Part shown: in pieces, positions 21,367-32,161 of the stretch
Position numbering within the stretch: position 1 is the first letter of the stretch
How the letters are laid out: each line of letters begins with the position of its first letter
Origin: Agrostemma githago
Lineage: Eukaryota; Streptophyta; Magnoliopsida; Caryophyllales; Caryophyllaceae
NCBI GenBank assembly: GCA_958450325.1
Contig: OY288244.1
Coordinates: 34,409,424 to 34,473,423 of the forward strand
Reading direction: 5' to 3'
Length of the DNA stretch: 64,000 nucleotides
Position numbers and translations under genes: made by a program
The notes under the pieces: model-generated
Told to the model about the DNA's origin: nothing
Database searches by the model: none
Seen by the model: the letters and a program-made list of their open reading frames with translations, nothing else

Positions 21367-23002
21367 TGATAAGTGTAGTTTGTAGTGTCTATTTTGCTGT
21401 GTTTTGGTCCCAATTTCCTTGCGGAATCGCTCCTTGGGAGCGGTTCATGGGCTACTTATGCTTCCTCTAGCTCGTTTCAGGTTCCCGAGACCATTCATGA
21501 AGAGTTGGAGCGATTCTGACTCAATACATACACTTTTCGGAGCCAACGAAGCGGAGGAACGATCACTCGATGCCTTGGATTCGACCCCGAGTCCTTGGGA
21601 CCCGATCCCGAGCCCCTTAGACTCGATCCCGAGACCCGAGAGTCGATAGGAAGTCCATGTGAAGCAAGGGGGAACCTTAAAGATCTTATTGGAGGCCTAC
21701 AAGACTCATCCCCGACGGGTATGGCCTCATCCCGTCCGGGATGAAGTGCACATATGAGGGGTGCTCTGTTCTGGGTCCTTCCCGGTCGGGACCATCCCTT
21801 CCCGGTCGGGAGCGGTCCGTCCCGGTCGGGACCATGGTGCTGTAACCCGCCTTTGTTTCCCTTCTTCTCTTTCATTCTTGTAACCCTATAAATACTCCTC
21901 CTTTGTAATGTTTAAGCACTTTTACTTTACCCTACCTTACATTAGACTCTCTTAAGCCTCTCTACAAGATAAAAACCTATATTTAGATTTCATCCTTTTA
22001 GATTAATCTTCCCTTAATCCTTAGTTAATCTCCTTTTAATCTAGTTTAGTTTGTCTTGTATTAAGAGGATACTTGAAGATTCATCCAAGCTTGACAACCT
22101 TGGAGTTGATTTGGGTTTCTTATTTATGCAAGTTTACATCATTTTCATCATCTTGTTGTTGGTATAATCCTCTCTACTCTTGTTCTTTGTTATTTAATCA
22201 AGTTTGAATCTTTTTATATTGTTATTGTTATTGTTCTCGTTCTTCATTATGGATGTTTGGTTTGTGATGTTTTCTCTTACTATTGTTAGTTTATTCCTGA
22301 TAATGAGTGAGTAGTCTCCTTGTGGGTTAGTAGGGGGATTAAGGGTAGAATATGGGTGATTAGGGTTTGATTAGGGGTAAAGGGTGAATCTTTGTTGTTA
22401 GTCACATATTGGGCACACTATGTGTTTGTTGAAATGCTTGTTTGAGTTGTAGTGGCCATGCTTCTCATGCTAGTCTTCCTCTACTCATTGTTTGTCTAGT
22501 ATGTGATTATGTTGAGAATAGTCGTTAGACATAAGAGTGTGGACTAGGGTTTAGACGCGAGAGCGCGAACCCACCTTGACATCGGTCTAAGTAGCGAGAG
22601 CCCGGACCGACTCTAGCAATTAGGAGACACCTACAACCTTGACCACCCCAATTACCCATCTACACTTATGAACCCGACCTAACTCACTTCTTTTCATATT
22701 TGATTTCATCTTCTTAGTTAGTCATCATTTCTCTAGTTCATTGATTAGTTTGTGTTTAGTTATTTCATTTAGCCTTGTTATAGCTAACTTGTTATTAGTC
22801 TTGTTCACTTCTCTTCCCCTATCCTAGTTTGTCAATCATTAATTCTTTGTGTTTTTTGTGACTTAGTCTCATTTTTAGGCCGACCTAGTCTAGACCTTAC
22901 AATACCGTCTCCGTGGATATCGACCCTACTTGCCCAAGCTACCCGCTAGGAATAGTCGGTTATTTATTTGATCGGCGGGATCCACGACAAATCCCACCAT
23001 CA
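21367..23002 (+). mobile_element. Ath1 3' LTR
   Basis: A 1636-bp LTR matching 13247-14907 and ending CCCACCATCA, followed by the TSD ATTTT. It carries the near-palindrome cluster (about 21720-21835) and a TATA box (21887-21894). Confidence 0.95.
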
Positions 23003-23059
23003 ATTTTATAAGATGTCTTTGCTATATTTTGGGTCTACTTATGATCTTGTGTAGCACAT

Positions 23060-23140
23060 GCGCAGGTATTTGATCTACTTCTGCGAGCCTTGAACTGCTA
23101 TGATTTTGACAATGATGGTTATGAATCTGATTCTAATCCC
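23060..23140 (+). pseudogene. C-terminal end of element D coding region with RAL motif
   Basis: After the Ath1 insertion, the frame encodes QVFDLLLRALNCYDFDNDG. This matches ARAFDFFLRALDGYG at the end of the Ath1 polyprotein and VARAFELLLRALGGYG at the end of the E frame. One or more frameshifts separate it from the upstream D frame. The motif's function is unknown to me; its position at the very C-terminus is shared by all three. Confidence 0.6.
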
Positions 23141-23923
23141 CCACGTTTGTCGCTGGTTTGGGGGAAAATTATTTGCAGCATATATATTGTCGGTACCTTC
23201 TCTTGTTTTTGTTTTTTTTCGTCTTCTTTGTTTATCTTCCTTTACCTGTTATATTTTTGTCCTATCTTATTTACTTTGCTTTACAATGAGGACATTGTGT
23301 AATTTGGTTTGGGGGGATATTTTTTGTTTTATGTATTTTTCTTTTGGGTGTGTTTTAATTTTTTTATGTAAAAAAAACGCTTTTTAATTATTTATTTTTT
23401 TGATTTTTCGTTTGTTTTTGTATGTTTTATTTTTATTTTTTTGGGTGCCTTAGTATAGAGTCGTGTCGGCGATGATGACATTGCGTTTGTCGCATGCTTT
23501 CCCAAGTTCTTCGCTCTTTCTTGTGAATGACACTTTTTTCCCGTTATTTGAGTTTAGTATTTCTTGAATCTTGTCGCCGATTATGTTTTGAATGCCAAAT
23601 AAGTCAATTGACCTGTTGTCGAGTAAGCTACCTAAATTGTGAGACTTAGATCCTTCTTAAACTGATGACATCCATGATCAGTTTCATATAGGTTGAGAGT
23701 AGTACTCCTTATGAGACATGTAACATCAAATTGAATAAGCAAGACATTCGTCTCTTATACATGTATACATTCAGTTTGTGATTGTGATACATGTAACACC
23801 CCGGCCCAACCCTAGGACCGGAAATGTTGACTGCGGTAGCCCGCCAGGCTTTGTACTGGTCTCACAGACCAACACGAGTCCTTTCCAGCACATTTTGTCC
23901 TCACTCATGCGCATCCCGGAAAT

Positions 23924-23992
23924 CTTCCCAGGAGGTCACCCATCCGAAGATTGCTCCCAGTCAAGCATGCTTAACTGCAGAGTTCTTATCAT
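23924..23992 (-). other. 5S rRNA-like segment in Cassandra a, left LTR
   Basis: The minus strand reads AGTTAAGCATGCTTGACTGG and then GGATGGGTGACCTCCTGGGAAG-like sequence. These match the internal control region and 3' part of plant 5S rRNA. Here the third-block start has one change (CGGATGGG in place of AGGATGGG). It is not a full 5S gene, since the first half of 5S rRNA is not recognisable. Confidence 0.85.
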
Positions 23993-24201
23993 GGGCAAAC
24001 CAGAAAAGAAAGTGCACTTTGTTGATATGAGTAGTACTTCAAATCCCTTTAAGCAAAGCTCATAAATAGGACATCTTCAATCAATGTGGAGTGTTTCAAT
24101 CACTCCCACTTGAAGAACGCAACGTCCTCGATGCGCCTGGCAGCATAACCGCTGACCCAGAATCCACCCCCGCTAGGTGCCAAATGCACGGTCGCAGGGT
24201 T

Positions 24202-24213
24202 GCTCTGATACCA
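24202..24213 (-). promoter_or_regulatory. Cassandra a primer-binding site (initiator tRNA-Met)
   Basis: The minus strand reads TGGTATCAGAGC, complementary to the 3' end of plant initiator tRNA-Met, 2 bases inside the LTR end. It shows the element lies on the minus strand. Confidence 0.9.
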
Positions 24214-24347
24214 TTTGTAACACCCCGGCCCAACCCTAGGACCGGAAATGTTGACTGCGGTAGCCCGCCAGGCTTTGTACTGGTCTCACAGACCAACACG
24301 AGTCCTTTCCAGCATATTTTGTCCTCACTCATGCGCATCCCGGAAAC

Positions 24348-24416
24348 CTTCCCAGGAGGTCACCCATCCTAAGATTGCTCCCAGTCAAGCACGCTTAACT
24401 GCAGAGTTCTTATCAT
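24348..24416 (-). other. 5S rRNA-like segment in Cassandra a, right LTR
   Basis: Same segment as in the left LTR but with the more typical AGTTAAGCGTGCTTG and TAGGATGGGTGACCTCCTGG. This is the 5' LTR of the element on the minus strand, so its possible RNA polymerase III-type signals would sit upstream of the primer site. Confidence 0.85.
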
Positions 24417-24522
24417 GGGCAAACCAGAAAAGAAAGTGCACTTTGTTGATATGAGTAGTACTTCAAATCCCTTTAAGCAAAGCTCATAAATGGGACATCT
24501 TCAATCAATGTGCAGTGTTTCA

Positions 24523-25482
24523 ATACATGTAGAAGAGACAATCCCCTTTCTTTTATCTAATTCCCATGAACTCCACACAGCCATAATTTGACCTGTTTTG
24601 ACCCGTTTATTAACTACATGCCATATTTCCCTACCCTAGTCAAGCTAGCTTGGTTAATTTGACGGAATTGTTTTTTTTCGGGTGAAATTTGGTACTATGT
24701 CTTGGTGATTGGGGAAGAAAAAAATAATGAATGAGTTGAAAAGAAAAATGAAGGCAATAAAAGAAAAAAAAAGGAAGAAGATAGTTGGAAAAAAAAAAGA
24801 AAAAAAAAGTGAAACAAGAAAAGGAATGTGTTTTTGCTATGAGAAAAGAATTGATCTCTCTGCTTTCGTAGTTGTTGGTGCGATGCCGGTTATGAAAAGT
24901 TGAAAATAAGGTGCTTGGTACTACTTGTAATTCCTTTGATTGAAGTTGGTTAAGAATGAAATAATTCTAATGTTGGTTACGGTTGTACTAGCTTGGCTTC
25001 TACCTCCACATATCCAAATCGTTTTGCCCCTTCTTACTCGATTAACCTCACTTTATATCATATGTAAGTCCTCTGCATGTGTCTTGGTTCGATTGAATGT
25101 GTATGTACAGTTGGTAGAGATTGGTTTCATGTTAGATTGCATGCATGTTCTGCAGTTAGGTGAGTGTTTTGTCTTTCCAATTCTATATAAGCTCACAATA
25201 TTGCCCTTATTATTGGGTGACGAGTGTAAACCGTAAGGAATCTCGACATAGAAGGTTGTGCAAGATTAAAAGTTTGGCATTTGAATATTGATTGGAGCTT
25301 GATTTTTGAAATTCTTTTACTCTTCCATCTTTTAGCTATAGAATTCGTTTCCTTAGCCTTGTTGTCATTTGCTTGTTAGAATATTAGATTTGGGATAGTG
25401 CATGTATGTTAATGAAGTTTGCTCTGAGCCACCATTTTTATGTTGTTCGATGTGAGTTTGCTTGGGGACAAGCAAAGGTTCG
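24523..25482. other. Element D non-coding 3' region
   Basis: No gene was seen. It contains a purine-rich tract (about 24710-24830) some 670-780 bases before the polypurine tract and otherwise AT-rich sequence. The bases just upstream of Cassandra a belong to the same region. Confidence 0.65.
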
Positions 25483-25495
25483 GTTTGGGGGGATT
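25483..25495 (+). promoter_or_regulatory. Element D polypurine tract
   Basis: GTTTGGGGGGATT immediately before the LTR start TGATGAACTC marks the 3' LTR of a plus-strand element. Confidence 0.8.
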
Positions 25496-26975
25496 TGATG
25501 AACTCATTTCGTATATATTTTTAACCCCAACTTTTCCTTTATTTTGCTTCATTTTATGTGTCCTAGGAGTCATTTTTCTAGCTTTTTCTTCTTCTTTGTG
25601 ATGCCGGGTATTTTCTTTACATTTTGTACGAAACGAGACAAATGAAGGCGATTGAGCTATATTTTGGGCAATGACGAGAGTCGAGCCAAGAAATCTACAA
25701 GTAAGAAGTGATAAAAGTTAGAGGATACTAAGTGAATATTTAAAGAAGGACGTGAGCGAAGAAACAATAAGAAACGACAAAGAAATAAGTTGAAAAGCTC
25801 AAACAAATGCAAATCGGGAAGCAAGAATGATCGCTAAAACAAGGATCAAATTAAAACTTTAATATCTTGAGTTCTACAACTCTGATGGAGCTGATTATGG
25901 TGGCGTTGGAAAGCACTTTCTCTTAGCTTTCCAATGGTTTATCAGACGTCCAATTCCGAGAAGTAATGAAGAAACAGCAAGCATTTCAAATTCGTCGCGC
26001 AGTGCAGGAAAACCTGAACCGGTCGGGACGGACCCAAACCGACCGGTCTGAAGCTGTTTCACGGGATTTCTATTGTCTGAATCTGTAACTTAACATAACT
26101 CTTATTTTACGGAATATTCTGAGCTTATTAGTTTTTCTTAATTATTTAGGAAAGGGGAAGAGGTTAAACTCCTTTATATTAATATAAATACCCTCCTTTG
26201 GGTTAGATTTATTTACACTTTCATATTCAGTAGTTTAGTTTAGACTTTTTATTAGCATTGGAATTCTTCTAGTTTGTAATCATACTTTTAGATCGTCAAT
26301 TGGTATTTTTCTCTTTTCTCTCAGTTTCATATTGTCTTTTATTATGCTTAATTTCTTTACTGCGTTATCTTTTAGTATGAGTAGCTGATTTATTTATCTA
26401 GGGTTGAAGGGGATCTATGTTAACTGAATTGGGGATGTTAGCTTGATTATTTGTTTAATTGATCATTCATATGTTATTGTCTTACTACTTGTCTTTTATT
26501 AGTGTTTGATTAGTTTGAGACGTTGAACTAGTTGAATGTTTAGGAACCCGAACCTAAGATCGAAAGCCTGGTAAGGGTACACTTACAAGTAAGTGGGTAG
26601 GATAATCTGGTAAGTTGCGAGAGCCCGTCAGAATCTATCCTAAGGTTGACATAAGATCCGAGAGGCCGTGTCTTTGCCCTAAATAACAGTGATTGATTGA
26701 TTGAATGATTAATTAACTTGACCCAATTTAATTACATAGTGAACCGAAAAGCCCTAGATCCTTTTAATATTATTAGAACCTTTTAATTTACATAATTGCG
26801 TTAGTTTAAAAAACAATTCAAACAAACCGAAATTTGAAGAGTTTAGAATCGATTATTAAATAATTAGCGATTGCCATCTGTCTCTCTGTGGATTCGACCC
26901 TTACTTGCTGCTAGCTACCTGTTAGTTGTTCGTTACGATTATATTGATATAGGTGATACGAATTTAGCCTTATCA
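25496..26975 (+). mobile_element. Element D 3' LTR
   Basis: About 1480 bp from TGATGAACTCATT to CCTTATCA. The end region (TCTGTGGATTCGACCCTTAC...TATCA) is typical of Athila-type LTR ends and parallels the ends of the Ath1 and E LTRs. An AACCGGTCGGGACGG near-palindrome lies near 26017. The TSD candidate after it is ACTTT; the left partner is missing. Confidence 0.8.
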
Positions 26976-27240
26976 ACTTTTAATCGTAACGCTCCACGTC
27001 ACGATTTTACGAATGCGGATTTTCATCCCGAACAATTGCCCCCAAATTCCCGAATAAGGTTACCTTAAGCGGGAATTTCCATTTGCTTCAGCTGTAGACA
27101 GTTGGAGTTGCGGTTGATTTCGGGCGTTTGTTTCAATTGTAACTCTTCAACTCCCATAATTAATGTTTTACTTTCCCCCCATCACTCCTTTACTCTTCCC
27201 CAAACACTGTCACTTCACTCTTTTCCCCCTTCATAATTTC

Positions 27241-27282
<42 letters not shown>

Positions 27283-27460
27283 ATCCATATTTCTCCTTCT
27301 CCTTCAAAATTCAAAAATATCTCCACCGGCTCGCAATCGTAGAAGTGTTGTGCATTCCCGCCGATCTGATTTTCAGGTGATCTCCTTTCTGTAATAGCTC
27401 CGTTTTTGTTGTTCTTCTCTTCCCCTCTCTTTTTACCCCGTAGTTTTTCTGTTCTTCCTT
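26976..27460 (+). promoter_or_regulatory. Possible promoter/5' leader of gene F with (CT)n microsatellite
   Basis: Between the D LTR and the F start codon lies a pyrimidine-rich region with an uninterrupted (CT)n run at about 27247-27281. T/C-rich leader sequence and a possible intron donor (TTTTCAGGTGATCT near 27371) follow. CT-rich leaders are common in plant genes. No clear TATA box was found. Confidence 0.4.
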
Positions 27461-29507
27461 ATGGCTTCCAAATCGTCTTGTGCCTCTTCAAGGCCTTTAA
27501 CTCCTACTCCATATTCGTCCTTCTTCTCGCCGCCCCTCCCGTTGTTTCCCTCTGCCCTCGTTCTCTCTTCACTGTATTCCTGCGATTCCTCGTACGTCGA
27601 GGATGACCTTCCTGTTATTAGAGAGGGTTTTGACTTTAGTAGTGATGTGGTGATTCCTGTCCCTCTCCCAGGGCAGAGGGCGGATTTCTTTCTGTCCTGG
27701 GTGGACTTGTTTGTATTCCTATCCATTCTCCCTAGGTTTGAGGTTTCCCTTCCTCTCGTTGATCCAAGAGTTTTTATCTTTCAATGAACTTGCCGCTTGC
27801 CAACTAGTGCCACATGCATGGCGTGTACTTTTGTCTTTCTGTGCTCTGAACCACCATTATTAGAGGGGTATTACCTTGAGCGACGTCGCTTCTCTGTATT
27901 GGGTGAGATGCTTGGGTCATGGCCAGGTGACGCTTCGTTTAAGAAAGAAGGATGAACCTTGCATAACTTTCCAAGCCAACACCGTGGATGATGATTAGTT
28001 CAAATACTTTGTTTTTGTGAAGATTGACTCTATTTCCCCCTCTACCTAGGGTTATCTCTTCTCCAAATGGAGATCTACCGAAGGTATTAGCATGTTCTTC
28101 GATTCTGAGTTTTCCTGGCATGCTCACTATTCTTACTGATCTTATGATGCAGGTTTATTGCAACCCGAGTTTGCTGCAAAGGACCTTGACTCTCTGACCC
28201 GGCTCTTTGGTTTGGATCCGGAGTTGCGAACTTTTTACTACTTGTTGTATCCTTCTGTGGATGACCCTTCCTCCCCTCCTGTACTAGAGGAAAAATCTGA
28301 CGAGAATATGTCTTCGGGTAAGATGCATCCTTGTTTGGTTAAAAAGGATTTTTTGATTTCAATTCTACACAAGGTTTGTTTCATGCCTGCCCCCTCTTCC
28401 AGGAAACCCAAAGCCCCGTGTAACTTTGGAGCAGATAATGGCTTCAAGGAGGAAAAGCGTGGCTACTTGATCATCCTCTAGGGGAAAGATTGGTTCTGCC
28501 CCCTCTGCCTCTGCTGGGTCTAAAAGAAAACGCACCTTGTCTCCTCCTCTAAAGGTCGTTCCAGCAAAGGAGACTCCAATGGTGGACCTGACTGGCCCTC
28601 ATTCTTGCTTTGCACCTCTGTCTGCAGATGATGCATCTCCTGAGTTATTGCTCAGGTTCCTTGGCGACTTTGGTATTATCAAGTCCTTGAAAGACCTGTC
28701 TGCCCTGGATCAGCCACTTTTTCTCGGTTCTAAAGTTGTGTTGGAAAATGATTCTCCAAGTGATGTGGCTTCCCAAGTTGTGGCACACATCTTTGAGGTA
28801 ATTCTGGTTTATTTTCCTGTTGTCTCTGAGGCCTCCTCTTATGTCGTCCTGGATTTTTGAGTGCGTTTCTGGTTGTTGCGACGTTGGCCAGACCTTGCAG
28901 ATGGCTCTATTTCTACGTGACGGCGTATCTCAGCTTAGGGATATGAGATGTCATCTAAAAGATGAGAGGGATAGACTGTAGGTGCAGCTGACGAAGCCAG
29001 AGGAGAGGCTTCTTGGTTGATGAGAGAGCTGGATCAGGTCAGGGGGCTGCTGGTAGAGGAGAAAAGGCGGAGCGCAGGTGGGTAGGAAGTGAGGAGCGAG
29101 ATGGCCCAGGCCCAAGGCGTCAATTCTTCCCTGCAGAAGAAGATCGGTGAGCTGAAGAGAGTTCTGAAAGACGCCCTTAGCTGGTCAACCCAATACACCC
29201 GGGTCAAAATGATTGATGAGCATTCTGAGGGCAGACATGGAGGCTGGGATTTGACCGCTGAAAGGAAGCGGTTGGAAGAGGATTTCCCTGAAGCTCCAAA
29301 ACTGGATGTCCTTTCTGATGAGGAAGAGAAGGTTTTGGAGGAGTCGGTTGACTCTCCTCTTGCTGATTAGGGGGCAGACAAGCAGGAGGGTATTGATCAG
29401 GGAAATACTGCTGCTCCTTCTGCTCTGGAAGTCCAAGCTCTTGCAGTCCTTCCTCCGTCCGAAAAAGATGTCTAGGATGTTAAGCCTGGTTCTTGTTGAT
29501 ATGTTAT
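27461..29507 (+). pseudogene. Gene F: decayed transposon-associated gene (resembles 'putative gypsy type transposon' family)
   Basis: The start MASKSSCASSRPLTPTP opens a 108-codon frame. Past a shift near 27780, the next frame reads FNELAACQLVPHAWRVLLSF and LRLRKKDEPCITF. A further piece has LLQPEFAAKDLDSLTRLFGL (28158 on), then a Ser/Lys-rich segment with KRKRTLSPPLK. The last part is an acidic coiled-coil-like region with LQKKIGELKRVLKDALSWS and AERKRLEEDFPEAP (29089-29370). This order (hydrophobic N-domain, Pro/Ser linker with a basic patch, long coiled coil) is typical of plant transposon-derived proteins in the Transposase_28/PMD-related group. A possible 3' splice site lies near 28150 (TGATGCAG). 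Several frameshifts and stops show it is not functional. It was later split by B, E and C. The family is inferred from layout, not a search. Confidence 0.5.
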
Positions 29508-29894
29508 TGTAGACACCCGCATTTTGACAGCCAGCTGTCTATGGTAGTTTCCAAAAAACACCCGATGATGATCGGACGCTAACGTGTTTCTATGCGCTCG
29601 GATACGGGCTCAATCTATTAATCGTTGGCTAACACACTTACGGAGTACAAATCTCACAAAACCAACCTCGAATCCAGGCCCAGTGGATCATTCCGAGTCA
29701 AACAAGACTAATTTGGGCCAAAACCGACACCGGAATTAAAACCGACTTTTTGCGATTGGGTCAACGCCGGTCAAAGTCGTTTCCGAGACACACAAAAACC
29801 TCCATACAACCATCAAAAGTCCAAGTCAAACACAAAACCCATCAAACACCCAAAGTCAAGGTCCAAAACAATGGACCCGGGCAACCCGACTGGG

Positions 29895-30003
29895 CCACTC
29901 GATCGAGTGACCCACCCACTCGATCGAGTGGGCTTGTTTTGAGCCCGGCTGCAGGCTTCACGGGCCACTCGACCGAGTTAGCCCTTTACTCGGTCGAGTA
30001 ACC
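29895..30003. repeat. ACTCGATCGAGT near-palindromes upstream of the element B TATA box
   Basis: Four copies (ACTCGATCGAGT twice, ACTCGACCGAGT, ACTCGGTCGAGT) occur just upstream of the TATA box at 30029. The same set is at about 37357-37463 in the 3' LTR, where one copy has decayed to ACTTGGTCGAGT. Confidence 0.9.
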
Positions 30004-30028
30004 CTAATTCGGGTGCCCTAGCCTTGCC

Positions 30029-30036
30029 TATATAAG
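30029..30036 (+). promoter_or_regulatory. TATA box in element B 5' LTR
   Basis: TATATAAG in TTGCCTATATAAGCAACC, repeated at 37491-37498. It lies about 26 bases after the near-palindrome cluster. Confidence 0.7.
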
Positions 30037-31116
30037 CAACCCTCATGCAACAACTTTTCACAACTTTCGAAACCCTAGAGCAACCATACACACACATACT
30101 ACGTCTTTTACAAACCCTAATCAAACCCTAGCAATTCTACACTAGCAAAAACCTTAAACCTAGTTTTAGGAATCAATCCCGAGCCACCACAACTCAACCT
30201 CCATAAACCTCGAAGACTCTTGTGTTAAAGCCACGGTTACGAGTCCGCGTCGAGACAGGAACATGTAGGTTGAGGGTGTCAAAACCCTCTCTTTTCTCCT
30301 TCTCTTCTTCGCGTCGTCTTCATCTCCCTCTCATCTTTTTTTTTTGTTTTTTTTATTATTTTATTCATCGCACTATAATATCGATAATACCGCTAGTATC
30401 AAAACATTAAAATACTTGTCGATTTGTGTCGAATAAGAGGGATATCGGAATAAGGAAACCCGAATATACAAGTGTACTGCACACAGCGTTGTCGGTCGCT
30501 TATTCCGATACCCCGACTATTTGATTATTGAGATAAGTTTACTTAAACAATAATTCGTTATTTCTCGTCATCATCATCATTAATCTTGCATCCATCAATT
30601 TTTAAAATAGATTTTAATAAGGGTCGAAACCCGTTGACACGGATCCGACATCACAATCCCTAGGGATTTATTTCGATGTCGGAGAAGTCGAGGGAATCAA
30701 GTTCTTTTTTTTATTTATTCAATTAAAGCGTCGATTTTAGATTCAATACAAATTCCATAATTGGATATCGAATCTAACAATCAAGTCATATAAATTAATT
30801 AACGTGATTTGTTCATATCACGATAATTAATTTAAAACGACTAAAATCAATTTTTTTTTCTATTTCACTCTAATATTCCATATCGATTCAAATTATTGAA
30901 TATGGGATACAATGAGTATTCAAAATTAGAATCGAGTATAAATTCAACAATATTTATATTCGGTTCCACAAAATTCGCGATTTATAAAAAACCAAGTCGA
31001 ACATAAATTATGTAATATTTATGTCCGATTCGGTAAAATCGTCAAACTCTCAAAAATCAAAGAAGCAATTTCAAAATCAATACGATTTCACAAACGAATT
31101 GTAAATTGTACAGAGG

Positions 31117-31342
31117 GCACTCGACCGAGTGCCTAGCCCACTCGGTCGAGTGGCACCTCAAAACCGGATCAGAATGTCTTTTCGACGCCTACTCGATCGG
31201 GTCTCACAGTGACTCGGTCGAGTGTCTACGTACTCGACCGAGTTGGTCAATAACTCGGCCGAGTACGTTCTAGTATGCACAACAGAATCATCTTTTACAG
31301 GTCAACTCGATCGAATCCATCGACTACTCGATCGAGTAACCT
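31117..31342. repeat. Second ACTCGAYCGAGT cluster in element B 5' LTR
   Basis: About eight copies of ACTCGACCGAGT, ACTCGGTCGAGT, ACTCGATCGGGT, ACTCGGCCGAGT and ACTCGATCGAGT occur in 226 bp. The equivalent cluster lies at about 38583-38808 in the 3' LTR. It lies downstream of the TATA box, so it would be in the transcript. Confidence 0.9.
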
Positions 31343-32143
31343 CATAACGATTAACACAATAAATCGTACATTATTCTATTTTCAAAACCCGATAGTATTT
31401 CACGACTTAGGTCAACACGTGCATAATTAATCACGTGTATACTATCTTTTCAAACCATGCATCATCTTGTACATCATTCAATTCAATTCTATATTTGCGC
31501 AAACCGTTATTATTCGTTATGTCATCGCATCGTTACTAACGCGTTTGTTTGTTTCTTTTGTCAATTTAATTTGTGTTCGTTTATTGTACTAAATGAACCC
31601 GCATGCTAAATTCCACTTTGACGTAGAATTAATTGCATTAAATCGACTTAGAAACCCTTTTCAATTCAATTCACATGCCTAGGAAAACAATGTTTGCATA
31701 AAAAAATTTCCCGTTTAACTAGCGCGCGTATTGTAAGTCATTCGAATTCTTAGTAGAGGCCGCTAATTGTGCGGGCGGGGTTGGGTGTCCTTTGTGGGCT
31801 TCCCAACACGTACCCTCACCCCTTACTCAGAACCTCGGTTTCCGGATGCCCGAAACCGTTGGCGCACGAGAGTCATTCAATAAACAATATCCGATAATGT
31901 CGGTATTGGTATCAAATGCAAAGGGACGAGCCCAATAAACTCTGACATCGGAAATGGGCCGTATTTTGTATACGGACCACTACGACAATGAGTGGGCTCG
32001 AATGGTTCCGAATAACCACAAAATTCGGTGGCGACTCCACTTCGACCTAAATTTCAATTTGATCCGTTTCTTATGGAGATTCATTCGCCTACCCAAACCC
32101 GCGCGTGGCCGCGTCGGGGTGGACCTATGTCATGTCCACAATT

Positions 32144-32161
32144 TGGCGACTCCGCTGGGGA
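32144..32161 (+). promoter_or_regulatory. Element B primer-binding site (Tat/Ogre type)
   Basis: TGGCGACTCCGCTGGGGA starts 3 bases after the LTR end. I recognise it as the site used by Ogre/Tat elements, reported as tRNA-Arg primed; the tRNA identity is from memory. Confidence 0.8.

Larger units (their letters stand above)
13247..23002 (+). mobile_element. Ath1: complete non-autonomous Athila-like retrotransposon (TSD ATTTT)
   Basis: The element is 9756 bp, with LTRs at 13247-14907 and 21367-23002, both TGATAAGTG...CATCA. The flanking 5-bp duplications ATTTT at 13242-13246 and 23003-23007 are exact. It has a tRNA-Asp-type primer site and a gag-protease reading frame with three nonsense codons. 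There is no RT, RNase H or integrase, and about 3 kb of non-coding 3' sequence follows. It inserted into element D. Confidence 0.95.
23792..24522 (-). mobile_element. Cassandra-type TRIM, copy a (complete, TSD ATACA)
   Basis: A 731-bp element with two 307-bp LTRs (23792-24098 and 24216-24522) around a 117-bp internal segment. Exact ATACA duplications flank it (23787-23791 and 24523-24527). On the minus strand the LTR starts TGAAACAC and ends GTGTTACA. Next come an initiator-Met primer site and, at the far end, a short polypurine tract (AAGTGGGAGTGAT). Each LTR holds a 5S rRNA-like segment, the hallmark of Cassandra. It encodes no protein and must use enzymes of other elements. By eye the LTRs differ at about six positions. 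Confidence 0.93.
12180..26975 (+). mobile_element. Element D: left-truncated, pol-less Athila-like retrotransposon, split by Ath1 and Cassandra a
   Basis: D comprises 12180-13246 plus 23003-26975. Removing Ath1 (TSD ATTTT) and Cassandra a (TSD ATACA) rejoins it. It has a decayed coding region ending in a motif also found in Ath1 and E, a purine-rich tract at about 24710-24830, a polypurine tract and a 3' LTR (25496-26975). Its 5' LTR and primer site are missing on the left. No protease, RT or integrase motif was seen. Confidence 0.75.
29508..32140 (+). mobile_element. Element B 5' LTR
   Basis: A 2633-bp LTR from TGTAGACACCCGC to CATGTCCACA. It carries a TATA box (30029-30036), two near-palindrome clusters and, near its end, a GTAGAGGCCGCTAATTGTGCG block related to the LTRs of A and C. 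Confidence 0.95.

Noticed and set aside
23924..24416. 5S rRNA genes
   Set aside because: Only the 3' half is recognisable and it lies inside 307-bp LTRs with an initiator-Met primer site and TSDs, so these are Cassandra LTRs.
23792..24522. SINE with a 5S-derived head, present as a tandem pair
   Set aside because: The TG...CA ends, primer-binding site, polypurine tract and one TSD around the pair fit an LTR-internal-LTR element, not two SINEs.
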